Assembly: GCA_001414485.1 (NCBI GenBank)
Contig: LLEY01000132.1
Span: 1-64,000 of the forward strand
Direction: 5' to 3'
From: Calycina herbarum
Taxonomy: Eukaryota; Ascomycota; Leotiomycetes; Helotiales; Pezizellaceae
DNA: 64,000 nucleotides
In this document: positions 1 to 11,946 of the stretch, one piece after another
How positions within the stretch are numbered: the stretch's first letter is position 1
How the letters are laid out: every line of letters starts with the position of its first letter
Made by a program: the position numbers and the translations under genes
Notes under the pieces: generated by a model
What the model was told of the DNA's origin: nothing
The model's input: the letters and a program-made list of their open reading frames with translations, nothing else
The model's database searches: none

Positions 1-800
1 AGTCTTACATTTTATAACTTTTATATTTATATAGTAATGAAATCAAAGTTTTAATTTTGAAATTTTTAATCAACAATTCGTAAAGATATTAAAATGTCAA
101 AATCGCGATTTTAGGTGTGTTTTCAGTTGGCCGGTTCGCTTGTTTGGCCGGTTCGCTATACATGCACGTTAGTATAATTAGTATAACTTTATAAAACGTT
201 TTGTAAAATTTATATAAAATAGTTCAACCAGGATTAATAATTATCTAGGTTACGTATAAGCATAAACCAGTAACCTAATACCCCCTCCCTTAAACCACTA
301 GCATGGTCTGCTTCGTCGAGTACACAAAATACTAACCCGCGGTACAGATATCGATCGATATCTTAAGAGTAATCCAGTTAAATAGGACGATAATTACTCC
401 TCAGATTAACTCTTAAATTAGTAAAAAGTAAATAAATATTAATACCCTATATTAGCACTAGTAGTAAGGGATATACTAGCGGTTCCTAGTATAGAAGTAA
501 ATGTTAAACGTTTATTCTCTAATAGGAGAGATCTTTTAAGAATAAGGAGATATACCTTAAATAGTATTAATACTCCTAGAGGTAAGCAGGAATAGCCTTA
601 TTTTTAACTCTATTTTTATTTACCAGAAACTAAGAAATAATAGCTCCTTTCAAGATACCAGAAGGTTATATTAAAACCTACCTAAAATATATAAAAAGTT
701 ATAAAATTCATACATATCTTAGTTTTAATTCAACTAGTTTATAAAAATAAACCAAGTCTTAAATTCAATTCAAATACTCCTTATTTCGTGAATTCTCACA
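1..800. repeat. RIP-type AT-rich block
   Basis: This stretch is strongly AT-rich, full of TTAA/TATA steps and stop codons in all frames, with no usable ORF. It contains a short tandem duplication around 126-165 (two copies of a TTGGCCGGTTCGCT-like unit). It looks like transposon DNA mutated by RIP, and it ends abruptly where recognisable transporter sequence begins near 845. The original element cannot be identified by eye. Confidence 0.6.
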
Positions 801-850
801 GTTTCAAGTTCCTTTAGGAGCCCTAATCATAGTGCAAACTGACAGTCTCA

Positions 851-1801
851 AAGGCTTTTTATATCAACCTTGTAGTCGGTGGCATCTGCGCACCGATCTA
901 CATTTTTCTGCTTCCTTCGGCCGAGCCACAACAAAAAGGGGATTCTTTCCTACATCGCCTAAAGAAAATCGATTTCCTCGGAACCATCCTGATTTGCGGC
1001 TTCTTTGTCGCCGCCATAATTGCGATATCATTTGGTGGCACTTTATATCCGTGGCATAGTGGGAATATCATAGCCCCGTTTGTGTCTGCTGGAGGTTTAT
1101 TGGGCCTTTTTGCTGCCCAGCAATTTTGGGCTTTCGGATGCACCCCAGAAAACCGTTTATTTCCCATTTATTTCCTGAAGTCACCGATCTTGATAATGAT
1201 GTTTGTGGCTACGGCGTGTGCTTCTTATGCGGTTTTTGTGCCAGTTTACTTTGTACCTCTCTACTTCCAGTTCGTTCGCAACGATTCAGCACTGCATGCG
1301 GGCATCCAACTTTTGCCTTATGTTGTTTTCAACGTGACAACTGCTATGGCTAATGGTATTGGAATGAGTAAAAAACCATACTATATGCCCTGATATTTGT
1401 TAGCTGGGGCTTTCTGTCTTATTGGCAGCGCTTTGATGTACGCAGTCGACGAATTCATCTCGAGCTCTAAAATACTAGGTTAAACCATCATCCTTGGAGT
1501 CGGGGGCGGAGCCTTCGTTCAACTATCATTCACTGTTTGTCAGTCAAAGGTAAAAAGATCGGAAGTACCCATAGCTATTGGATTCAGAAGCTAGCGCCAA
1601 ATCTACCCTCTGGGGTTATCCAGGGTGCTATTATGGGGGCCTCTTCGAGAGGGAATTGACGCAAGCACGCAACGGGAGATTTTACATCTGATTGTCAAAG
1701 CGATGAGCAAAGCTTATATTCTCCCAATAGCTGCTAGTGCCATCACAATGATCATGGCCGTCTTCATGAAAAGGGAAAAGTTGGGCTTGAGGCGCCATTG
1801 A
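851..1801 (+). pseudogene. 5'-truncated MFS efflux transporter pseudogene (DHA2/14-TM type)
   Basis: One frame read from 851 gives a continuous drug-efflux-type major facilitator C-terminal half: it opens at the FYINL motif of the mid-protein helix, then runs through several membrane helices (for example GGLLGLFAAQQF and FVATACASYAVFV) to a stop at 1799-1801. At least three in-frame stops interrupt it (1391-1393, about 1481 and about 1594) with no frame change, so it decayed by point mutation. The first six or so helices are missing; upstream is RIP-type AT-rich DNA. Such transporters export toxic metabolites and often sit beside biosynthetic genes; here the next gene is an O-methyltransferase. 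It cannot make a full transporter. Confidence 0.8.
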
Positions 1802-2189
1802 AACCATATCAATTCAACATTCGTCTGGTCTTTTCGAGGGGAAATTGACAGGATATTATGAATCCAAAGCTTTGCCTTTCTATACTTCGGAACCAATTAG
1901 TTTCCCAGTCACCTATGCAGTAGTCCTTTGGTAACCCCATGAAAACTTTCTAAACGAGAATCAATATGCTGTCCTAGTATGAATACGATGAGTTGTAAAT
2001 TGGAGACGAGGCACGATGGTAACTCGGAGCGTTCCCGCCCACGATTGCTGCTTTAACCAACACTAGTATGACTGCAGCATTAAATAACTCACTGCCTCAC
2101 CAACAAGGAAGTGAATTCGACCTCGGGCGACTACAAAAGCTGAGACCATCCAAATATCACCGAGTTCACAACACACTCCCAACAACAAG

Positions 2190-3612
2190 ATGTCAGGACC
2201 ATCAATCACAGAGCTCGCGGCTACAATTTCTAGCAACACTGCGAAGATCAACGACTATATCACTGCCCAAGGCTTGAAACAACCCTCATTCGATGTCGAT
2301 GCACCAAGTGCTTCGGTAATTCCTCCAGAGGCGACAGAAATTGAAGCCGCGCGCGGGGCGGTCATTGATGCCACCCTGATGCTTCGTGATCTTATCCTTG
2401 GTCCAAAGGAACATCTGCTGAGCTTCACGGCAAGTACAAAAGTATTTCGAGCGGCGAAACTCTTGCTGATCTTATACCAGCACGATTGGCTTCTTAGTAT
2501 GCAAGCAATTTCGCGATTTAATATCGTCTCGACCTTTCCTATTGATGGAGAAGCAACCTTTGCTCAAATTTCGGAGAAATGTGGCATTAATGAACTTGAC
2601 GTGAGGCGAATTCTTCGCCACGCCATGACAAAGCATATCTTCAAAGAACCGCGCAAGGGCGTTGTGGCCCATACTGCTGCCTCCAGGCTGTTGCTTGAAG
2701 ACTCGCAAACTGCTGATTGGGTTGGGGCTAGTACCGATGATCTTTGGCAAGCAGCGTCGCAGACTGTGAATGCCATAGTGAAATACCCAGGGTCTCAAGA
2801 ACCAAATGACACTGTAAGTAAAATCCCAAGCAGGTGAATAAAATACTTACATAACTCAGGGCTTTTCCCTTGCGAACAATACACGAAAATCGGCGTTTGG
2901 ATTTTTGTCAGATCATCCTCAAAGAGCTCGTCGCTTCGGAGGTGCTATGAAAGCCTATACCGACGAGACAGGATTCGATATCCGTTTTGTAGGAGAAAAT
3001 TACCCATGGATGGATCTTGGAAATGGGACAGTAGTCGATGTACTTTCTCCCTGGTACAATTTTATTTATTTTAGGAAATGAAAGCTAATTTCCAATTAGG
3101 TTGGTGGCTCTTATGGCCACGCGTGCACCCACTTGGCGAAACTTTTTCCTTCACTCAAATTCATCGTACAAGATCTCCCGCCCGTTGTCGAAGCCGGTGC
3201 GAAATCAATCTCCGACGAGTTTGCTGAGAGGATTCAGTTTATGCCCTACGATTTCTTTACAGAACAGCCAGTTAAAGATGCTGATGTGTATTTCTTCCGC
3301 TGGATTTTTCACAACTGGTCGGATAAATATTGTATCAAAATTCTCCAAGGGCTTGTACCTGCTTTGAAGAAAGGAGCCAGAATCGTGATCAACGATAATG
3401 TTCTCCCAGAGCCTGGTATATTGCCGATGTGGCGAGAAGAGAAGTTGAGATCAATGGATTTGACAATGCTAGAACTTCAAAATGCACGGGAGCGTGAGAT
3501 GGAAGATTGGGCCAAGTTGTTTGAAGATGCCGACCCCAGATTCAACTTCCTGGGCGGGAAGAAACCCGAGGGGGCGAGTTTATGGATTCTGGAAGTTGTT
3601 TGGGAAGGGTAA
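2190..3612 (+). CDS. SAM-dependent O-methyltransferase (fungal secondary-metabolite type)
   Basis: Three exons join in frame: 2190-2813, 2860-3039 and 3100-3612, giving 438 residues. The first intron (46 nt) and second (60 nt) have GT..AG ends. Residues about 95-180 form the winged-helix dimerisation part. The second splice rebuilds the SAM-binding motif VVDVGGSYGH. The catalytic histidine lies in the motif RWIFHNWSDKYC and the C-terminal block NAREREMEDW..LF is typical of plant-like COMT/sterigmatocystin-type O-methyltransferases. The expected reaction is methyl transfer from S-adenosylmethionine to a hydroxyl of an aromatic or polyketide metabolite; the substrate is unknown. The gene is intact although the adjacent transporter is dead. 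The start is the first ATG of the open frame. Confidence 0.85.
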
Positions 3613-3729
3613 TCATATTTCTTGAACTCGATCAGAATCTACCATAGCATTCAAGAATCCCCAATTTCCCCCATTCTTTTCCCAACACTGCACAACCCCA
3701 CTTCGTCATCCGGCATCGCTCGTAACCCA

Positions 3730-4069
3730 TCATTTAGTAATAACATGAAATGCTCTCGCTTCCGCCCTAACATCATCCTCAGAAGCTTGTCGTGCTGTCT
3801 CGGCCCCACTCCCCAAGTAAGTAGCACCATGTTCCCTCGCTGCACTTTCCACACTTGATCGAACAGGTTCCATATGTTCTCTGACACTGGCCTGTTTCTG
3901 CAGAGGTTTTCACTCCCGTATTTGTTTTTTCTTTGCTTGAAGTTGGTGTCGCCGAGTTTGAATTGGAATTGGATGTGAGTTGATTTGATCCTTTTTGAAA
4001 TTGATCAAGTGGTAATAGAGTTTTTTGAGATTGCGATTTCTCTGCAGAGGTAGTCGGAGACCGAGGCAT
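3730..4069 (-). pseudogene. small hypothetical gene with a frame change
   Basis: On the minus strand two coding-like segments follow each other in different frames. The first starts at ATG 4069-4067 (MPRSPTTSAEKSQSQ, Ser/Thr/Asn-rich); the second, from about 3890 to the TGA at 3732-3730, includes EHMEPVRSSVESAAREHGA and ends AFHVITK. Codon choice in both looks coding. No acceptable intron joins them: the only GT..AG span at the junction is about 16 nt. Either a one-base frameshift has broken the gene or I have missed a splice. The 3' end lies about 120 bp from the 3' end of the O-methyltransferase (tail-to-tail). Function unknown. Confidence 0.3.
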
Positions 4070-4139
4070 GGTCCCGTGGTTAGGACTGTTTCTCGGATAT
4101 CTTGACTTTTGAAGATGGCCAAAGTATTGTATCACTTGA

Positions 4140-4888
4140 TGAGGAAGAGAGTTAATTTTCCCTTCTAGTGAGAAAGAAGAGGTTTATATAAGTCTCCTTA
4201 CTACATATTTGGTGACAAAGAATAGCCAGAATGACATAGTATGACTTAGTTGTACCCGCAAACTGCTTGTCAAGGCACAAATCTCGGTCATAAGAACACT
4301 TTCTCACCAACAATACGGATTCCCAAGATCAATAAGGGTTTGTATCAACATCATGACGCAAGAATACGTTGCAGAGAAACATAAAAATGCGTTATAGGAT
4401 CAATCCAACGGAATAAAAATATTTTTGCAGCTACAAACTCTCAAGTTCGGCACAAAACAGGCAGACTAACGTTTATTTCTCTATAACATCACTTTTTAGA
4501 GAGACAGTTGAATTCTTTGCTTTACAAAGCTAGAGCGAGAGGATTAGATAAAGCCGAGAACAACGAAATATGAAATAAGAACTTCCCAAGAGGTGATTGT
4601 TTAAGATTCCGTTCAGTATTCTTGTTAACAAATGGAACATCAATTCAGTACGCTGGAAGAACAGACTTTATTTTCAATTTACTAGCAACGTTTTGACTTC
4701 TTGAATACTTATGATAATACTCGTGGAGAACCGGGCTGTCGCAAACACACGAAAGTCAATCCTCCTGAATCCTTCGCACCCTGGATTGATGATGATCGTG
4801 ATGGGAATATCGTACTGGTCAAGAATTCATGTACTGTCAAATGAGAGAAGAAACGAACATGAAGGGAATGGCTAAGCGGAAAAAGCAA
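4140..4888. other. intergenic, nothing recognised
   Basis: No ORF with coding character and no obvious repeat was seen. The stretch holds the presumed promoter of the small minus-strand gene and the 3' side of the ankyrin gene. Confidence 0.5.
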
Positions 4889-6710
4889 TTAAGCGTCAGC
4901 CGATTCTTGTTCACTCTTCTTCGACATCCGATTCTTCACCTCGTCCCAACATTCAAGTGGTAAGGAGTATGGAGCGCCTTGATGTTTATCCTCCGGATTG
5001 TACTCAAAGGTACCAAAGTAATAGCGGTTAAAGCCATTGGAGTAAGCACAATCTGGTGACAGGGCGCTGATACCACAAACGTATTCCCACTTATTCGGGA
5101 CTCGATGAAGTACTGTTGAGGCGTCCACTCCCTCGTCCACAAGAATATCCACCATTGATTCCAAACCATAACATTTGGCGAATGTCATTGCCCATCCTCC
5201 TGTCTCTGGGGTATCAAGTATGGCACCCTTTCCCCTCAAGTAACGGAAGATAGCGTTGTTCTCATGCTTGACTGCTATTGCAATTGGCGGTGGCTTTCCA
5301 AGATTGACATCGGCTCCATGTTCAACGAGAGTTCTCACAACATCAAGGCACCCTCCGCTAACTGCTCTCAGCAAAGCTGTATCAGCATAATCATCTAGAT
5401 TGGGATCTGCGCCATGATCAAGTAAAAGCTTTACGGCTGCTGCGCTCTTATAGGCCTTCAGCAGGAGTTTGCTCAATTGTTTCTTAAGCCAGTTGGAGAG
5501 CCGCGAATTATTAACGCTAAGGTTCTCAAACATTTCTTCGTTCTCACTCTCGGAGCCAGTTGTTCTGCAGTGCAAACAGGGCAATTGGTTAAGAAAAAAT
5601 TGAAGCATTTCAACCCGGCCATTGCGAATGGCTTCGCGTATGTGGTAGACGAAGACTTTCTCGAATTTTGCCATACGACCGCGCGGAAGAGCAAAGGTGT
5701 CATAACATTTCAGAAACGCACGTCGATAGTCCTTTGGCGTAATAGCATTCCACGTTGCAACCATGCATTCCTCTCGGTATTTCGAACCCCGATAGCGCGT
5801 CAAGGAGGATTCTAAGGAAGGCCCCATGGGATAATATATCACCCAATGGTCTAGTATGAAATTGAAAATTCGAGAGCTACCCCCAAAGGCCGCTGCCCGA
5901 AGTAAAGTTGCCACGAAATCCTCGTTCGACTCGCCGCGGTACTGAGTCGTCCAGGATTCCGGCATTGAAAGAAGCTCCACAAACACCTCATAATTTCCGT
6001 GGTATGCAGCTGTACGTATACGCCATTTTGCACTTGTTTTCGACCAGTCGTGATGCTCAAGTGCGTTGATATTGTTGAGCAATTGCTTCACAACAGGGAG
6101 AAGGTTCAAGTAAACTGCCGCTTCCAAAACATATGTTCTGAGTTCATCATCGGTTGCCTCCTTTACCGCACTTACTCCCACGAACTCGTCCGGGCGGAGT
6201 ATCGACCAGGTAGTGAGAGGGGCAAGGCAGAGCTTCTCGATGTAGGATTCCAAAGCGACCTCGCTTGTTTCGCCAGTAAGCGCGCAGATACGTTGCGCAA
6301 TGAGGCGGATCCGAAAACCAGCCGAGAGCGGATCCTGCTCTAGTAAGGCATGTGGTGTCAGAAGCTTATGAAGAAAAGAGACAAACGCTGCGTCCCGATG
6401 ATGGTGGTTGTCGTCGCTCCAGATGTCATAACGGTGTCCCACGATATCGAAGTCAAAAGCTCAACCATCGAGCTTTTTAAGAATTCGAGAACGAAGTATT
6501 GCCTGATGCGTCTGATGACAGAATTCCTCTAATGCGAAATAACGTCAGTATAGGTAGCATGAAAGGTGAGGACCAAGATCACTCACTGCTCACGAGTCTC
6601 AACCTCATCGCACGCTTCAACGTTCTTGCAAGGACCGAGAAGTCCAAGATTTTCTCCACGATCTCCAGTGGGAAGTCGAAGAGACGAAATGTCGCGTTGT
6701 CAGAGGCCAT
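4889..6710 (-). pseudogene. F-box/ankyrin-repeat protein with one in-frame stop
   Basis: Exon 1 (6710-6587) starts ATG and encodes an F-box-like helix pair (FRLFDFPLEIVEKILDFSV..RLVS). A 58-nt intron (6586-6529) splices in phase to exon 2, which continues KEFCHQTHQAILRSRI but meets TGA at 6463-6461. The same frame then stays open for more than 510 codons to 4889. That long part holds ankyrin repeats in its C-terminal half (AVKLLLDHGADPNLDD, DVVRTLVEHGADVNLG) and ends SEQESADA. Fungal F-box/ankyrin proteins usually act as substrate receptors or stress-related proteins; the substrate cannot be guessed. With a single nonsense codon and an otherwise clean frame, this is either a very recent pseudogene, a strain allele, or a protein restarted downstream. 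Confidence 0.65.
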
Positions 6711-7681
6711 GTTGGAGGATTGATATCTTTCGCGTCAAAGGTGAGGACGATCGGTAGAGAATTGATGAGTTTATTGATAGATTGTGAGTTGAAGTTAAGG
6801 AATTGTTCCTCTAAGATGCCTAGGAACAACCAGAGAAGTTCCTCGATGGAGTTGTTTTGGTGTTGAAGTTGAAAAGTTGTTTGCTCGCGAAGATGAAGTT
6901 CTAATCCACTTCCAATCGGACTACTTGTAAAGTCTACCAGGCAGACACACGTGATAAGGTTACACACAGCCACGCGCTCAGAGAATCTCGAAAACTTATA
7001 TTCTTCCGGGGAAACTGCAACCATGACTGGTTTTAAAAAAAGCATCTCTCACTAATATCGATTACCTAATATTTTCCACTTCTTTCAAACACCCAAAGAT
7101 GCTACGCCTGGGCTGTTGATAACTATCCCAAGACTTTTAGAAATTAGCAAATTTCGACTTTGCGGAAATGGTATTTGTTTGATAGAGAACCCAAGAGAAA
7201 GTGCACATAGAAATTAGTGGTTTTCAAAAGCCTGAAATAGGAGTCAACATGTTCCCATGTCCTCGTCTGGTGAGCCAACACCTGCAACCCCCTATCTACA
7301 ATAATCGCAACCGCTACCCAAGTTTTTCCCCTTCAGAAACAAGATTTCCGAATACCCAATATCATAATTATCTCATCACTGGTTCCTTCTCAAATCTGGA
7401 AAGCCTCCAACCCCTCACCAGGAGATGTAGGAATTCGGAACTGGCCAAGAGCAAAGTACCCATACTCTACTCCCTCGATTATTCGACCGGAAAATTAATT
7501 CGATTATCCTACAAAGCTCAAACAATTAGATTCGTCATGCCTTGTTTATTCCAGAAGAGTTGGGAGAATCGTGGAAGGCCTAGTGCCTTGGACCACTGTC
7601 ACGAATTCCTGCAACCCCTGTTCCGAGCATAGGTACCTCTCTCACCCTTCGTAGTCAAATTCTTCCAACTCATCCACTACT
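6711..7681. other. intergenic between ankyrin gene and transporter
   Basis: This holds the upstream region of the ankyrin gene and the 3' flank of the transporter. An open stretch on the plus strand at 7201-7632 has no ATG start and no recognisable domain, and I do not call it a gene. Confidence 0.4.
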
Positions 7682-9535
7682 TCAAATCTTAACATTCCAC
7701 TTCCACTTATACTCCAAACAAGCCCACCTAGCCATCAAAAAGCTCCCAAGGCCCATAACCATGACCCCCGCGAAGAAAGCCACGAAAGCGGTAGGTCCAA
7801 TTTTAGGAAGAAGTTCTCCACCGACTGGGATACAGATCATCGTTCTATTACCACTTCAATGAGCTTCCGTGTTTCCTCCAATATCTAGAACCCAAAAGAG
7901 TGGAAATAAGAGAAAGGAAAAGGCAGAGGGAGGAAAGCATCAAACTCACGCAAAAGCAACAACCGAGTAACTAGTCCCATAATAAGCCCCATACTTATCC
8001 GCCCCACAAAGCTGCCCAAGACAAACCGGTGCCATGGAAATAATACTCCCACTCCCGAATCCAAAAAGCGGCGCAAAGAGATAAAACTGTACAATGCTCT
8101 CTCTCTTGACCGGTAACCACAATACCAGTATCGTTAAGAGGGAGAGGATGAGGGTAACAATCATGGTATTGTACCGCCCCATTTTATCAGATATCCAGCC
8201 CGAGAAGGAGCGACCGAGTGCGGAGCCGGCATTGAGGATGGCGATGATGTTGAATCCTGTCTGGGGGGAGAAACCGCGGGAGAGACTGTAGGTGGGAAGA
8301 AGACCCAGGGCACCGAAGAGGACGAATTCGAAACCTGTGATGGGGTTAATACTTCCTGTCAAAATCATCAAACACAAAAAGAGGAAATAGAAGAAGAAAG
8401 GAATAGTGACAGAGAAACTAACAAGCAACCCCAACAGTCGCCCACCCAAACCTCGCATCCAAAAAACATTTCAAATCCACCGCCCCTCCACCCCTCTTCC
8501 TCGGCAAGCGTCCCCTAATACACAAATTCCCAATTACCATCTCGCCCGCCACAATCCCGGCAACAACCCTAGTAGCAACCTTCCATCCATACCTGCCCAG
8601 TGTCGCTTTAAGCACCAATGGAAACAGAATACCACCAACACTTGAACCCACAAATGCGATTCCCGATGCCATACCCCGACGACGTTCAAACCAGTGAGCT
8701 ACAACCGCAAGAGCGGTGGTAGTAAGACAAGCCCCCGAGACCCCGCCTAGTACCCCGTAGACGAGCATGAAATGCCAGTATTTCGTGCATTCAGCTAGAA
8801 GAAAAAGACTGATGACATATGCTATACTCCCAAAAAGGAGAAGATATCTCGGTCCATAGCTATCGAAGAGAGGTCCTATCTGGACCCCTAGGAAGAGATT
8901 GAGGAAGACTATTTCAAAATTAATATCTCTTTTGAAAATAAAACCTCTCCTTCATGTTGAAACGGGAAGCGAAGACGCCCTCTAATCTCAAAATGCCCAC
9001 CAACACCTACCCCCAAAAGGCCAAAAAAACACAAGCGAAAAGAAAGAAAGGAGAACATACTGTTAACAGCAGCAATCCATCCAACATCCCGTCCAGAATA
9101 CGCCTTAAGTTGGTTCTCCTGCCAATAACTCTGAAACAAGCCCACACTACTAATCAACCCAAACGTCCCCGAGATAATGAAGAAACTCCCAAAGATAACC
9201 GACCATGCTCTCGTTCCTCCCTAGTCTTCATATCAGCTCCAAATTCCACGCGTTTCCATTGGATAAGTTGAGCCAAGGGACGGATTGAAATTAAAAAGAA
9301 ATCAACGAACCTCAGGAAACGTGTAATCAGCCCTCGACGCAGTTTCCGTGACATGTAAACCCCCCTCTACTTCAAGATCCGGCCCAGGCTGTCCTCGTAC
9401 CTCGGTCGCAGAAGCAGAAGCAGATTTGCGAGATACAGATTCGTGTAAAGGATGGAGGTGAGAATGTCGTGGATGCGAACGAACAGGCTGAAGAGTGGGG
9501 GCTGGCAGAGATTCAAGTTCAATTGAGTTCGCCAT
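7682..9535 (-). CDS. MFS monocarboxylate-type transporter
   Basis: Five exons join in frame (9535-9311, 9220-9061, 8908-8423, 8334-7950, 7853-7682) to give 475 residues. The first 70 residues are a polar cytosolic tail. Then come about twelve membrane helices: helix 1 contains WSVIFGSFFIISGTFGLISS, with the family's SVGLFQSYWQENQL loop; later the loop FERRRGMASGIAFVGSSVGG, and SGWISDKMGRYNTM before helix 8. The layout and size fit the fungal monocarboxylate porter branch (MCT-like, related to yeast Mch proteins), which moves small carboxylates or related solutes across the plasma membrane; the substrate is unknown. The last splice uses an acceptor after ATTGAAG that restores the VGGELLPKIGPTAF block. 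Start and stop are both clear. The promoter lies in 9536-10195. Confidence 0.88.
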
Positions 9536-10195
9536 TCCTCCTAATAAGAATGGTGGAACAATAACGGTAACACAGAAGGCCTCTCCGAATATAAATCAAA
9601 AAGAAAATATCTCTGACTCACTAACCCCCCTCACCCATACCGTTCCCCATCCCGATAAACGGACTCGACTAGTTCATGCACCTGCATTAGCTAACGCCAT
9701 TCACCGCCCAGCAAAAGCTGAAATTAGGAAATACAACCCCGGAATAGTGGGATAGGAGATGGAAAATCCCTAGTCATTGAGAAAAGTTAATTGAGGTTAT
9801 TTCAACGACTCATGTTGTTTGGTAGGATGAAAACTCCGGGTGGGATATAAAACCGGATTTTGAGTTGGGATGAGCGAATTCTGATTTAGGGAATTCGTTA
9901 TATACATAACTATATATCTACTATTGGCATGCAAAAGAAACGAACTCATACAAAATGAGGAGTATGGATACCAATGGCGGTGACCACGTCCCCTTCAAAC
10001 CTCTAATTGGTACATACTGATCTGAAAGGAAAAAAAGGAAGTGGTCACACATCGCTTCTCCTCCTCCATATGGACATCAAAAGGGGTGGTAGATGTTCTG
10101 CATTACACCAGTATCTTTTTTTAATTTCCCCACCCATATCTCATCTATTTTTCTGGTATCATATATATCATGACGAAGCTTCTTCAACTTTCACT
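9536..10195. other. intergenic, transporter promoter side
   Basis: Upstream DNA of the minus-strand transporter and 3' flank of methionine aminopeptidase. Short open stretches exist on both strands but none has a start, a splice pattern or a domain that supports a gene. Confidence 0.4.
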
Positions 10196-11570
10196 TCAGC
10201 TTTCTTCTCCCAATGAAGGCATTGGAATAGGTCCACCAGGCGAATCCGGGAATCGGGCTGTCAAGACCTCAACTCCATCCGCAGTAACTAACAGAGTATG
10301 CTCTGTAAATCATTAGTACGTTTCCTTCCAACCTCTCCTGGCCGAATCAGGGAACTTACCAAATTGCGCAGTTATCTTTCCATCTTGGGTAACACTGGTC
10401 CAATCATCCGGCCACGTCTTATCTCTATAAGTCCCCAACGCAATCATAGGTTCAATAGTAAAGCACATTCCCTCCTTCGCTGCTCCCACAGCCTTGTTCT
10501 TCGCATAATGTGGAATACTTGGTGAGCAATGGAACATGCTGTTGATGCCGTGACCACAATATGTTCGGATGACACTACATTTTTTCGATTTCGCATGCTT
10601 CTCAATGACATTTCCGTATTCTCGGAATAATCCACCTGGTTTCACGAGCTTGATCGCCAAATCTAATGACTCCCGAGCGGCCTCCACGACTCGAACTGCA
10701 TCTGGATCTGCCTTTGCTTTGTCTCCAATATAATATGTTTCGTTTAGATCTCCGTGGAATCCACCGTGGTATAATGTCACATCGATGTTGAGGATATCTC
10801 CATCCACTAATACTCGCTGATCAGGAATGCCGTGGCAGATGACTTCGTTTACTGAGGTGCAGACAGATTTTGGGAAATGGCCGTAGTTGAGAGGAGATGG
10901 GTAGGACTATGTATATCAGCAGGGAAGTTCCAGGGAATTTATATGCGAATTTACTTCTCTCTCTAAACAAGCCTTGTGAACAATCTCGTCGATATAATCG
11001 GTTGTGACACCTGGTACGGCAGCTCTCGCTGCAATATCCAAAACTTCTCTTGCTAATCTGCAGACCTTTCGCATACCTTCCTGCTTCGTCTTGTCTAGGA
11101 TCTCAATCTTGGTTCTTCCAACAAATGTATTTTCGCTGGTGGGGTAACCATCGTCCCAGTACTCGGGATGTGGTATCGATTTTGGCACTTTGCGTCTTTC
11201 GGACAGAGGATAGACGGGACGTAATGCACCAGTGTATGGGAAGGTAGGGAAGGGGTTGTAGAGGCCAGTATCTGGATCAGGTTCAGAAACAACTTTGGGA
11301 GTAAAAATATTGCTGAGGAAGCTACTTTGGGATTTATGGACGGCCTTGTGTGTGGACTGGAGGAGGTTAGTAAGAGACCTCGCGCGGATTGGAAGGGGGG
11401 CGAGGGAGAGGAAGACATACCCAGTTTCTCTTGAAGCAATCTTGGGCACAGAAGTAGCTCTCTTTCATTCCAAGCTTCAGACAGGTTGGGCATTGTAAGG
11501 TGCCCGCATCTTTGTCGCAATCATTTCCAGAACATTTCCTTTTTGCGGCGGGAGTTTCGGTAGAGGTCAT
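10196..11570 (-). CDS. MAP1: methionine aminopeptidase type 1
   Basis: Four exons (11570-11421, 11356-10955, 10906-10360, 10302-10196) give 401 residues. The N-terminus carries the cysteine/histidine zinc-finger region of cytosolic MetAP1 ([21 protein letters not shown]...[11 protein letters not shown]). The peptidase M24A domain follows, with the metal ligands Asp226 and Asp237 ([17 protein letters not shown]), a His in [12 protein letters not shown], a Glu in [11 protein letters not shown] and the last Glu in [12 protein letters not shown]. The substrate-pocket His lies in NYGHFPKS. It removes the initiator methionine from nascent proteins at the ribosome. All introns are 48-64 nt. It is divergent from the kynurenine monooxygenase gene over 376 bp. 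The ATG at 11570 is chosen because the zinc-finger begins 13 residues later. Confidence 0.95.
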
Positions 11571-11946
11571 GATGGGTGTAGAGGTGGGTAGAGATAGGCG
11601 TTTCTTTGAATAGTAGCTCAAGTCTGAGAGAACTGCTGAAGATGTTCTCGGAGGAGATTCAGTGTTGTTGTTGTTGAAAAGACAGCCGCGCACGCAGCCT
11701 GACAATTTTTGGCCTTGGTGGGGTCAACTTAAAGGCTTAAAGGGCGCGGATAGATTTGCGGCGGAGCTTGCGTGAAGCTAGCAATCGGAGGGGTGCGTCT
11801 CAAGTAGCGAAGCAAACCGACCAAACCGACCGGGCCGAGGGTCCGAGTCTCATAGAGACGGGAAGACTCATTCAAAGTTCTTCTCTCTCTTGACCTGACA
11901 AACTTCTTTTAAAACCTCACATTTCCAGACTATTTCCCCCTCCAAG
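11571..11946. promoter_or_regulatory. shared divergent promoter MAP1 / BNA4
   Basis: The two start codons face away from each other with 376 bp between them, so the promoters must overlap. The BNA4 side has a pyrimidine-rich stretch (about 11880-11945) just before its ATG, a common feature of ascomycete transcription starts. No TATA box was seen. Confidence 0.5.

Noticed and set aside
2063..2251. Short ORFs around the methyltransferase start
   Set aside because: They overlap the leader and first codons of the methyltransferase and have no features of their own.
7201..7632. 143-codon plus-strand open stretch
   Set aside because: No ATG at its start, no domain, no splice partner; it lies in the 3' flank of the transporter gene.
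8346..8458. Open reading through the third intron of the transporter
   Set aside because: The frame is open across the intron, but the splice 8422-8335 joins GVAC to FEFVLFGALG as in the family, while the read-through inserts an unrelated hydrophobic segment.
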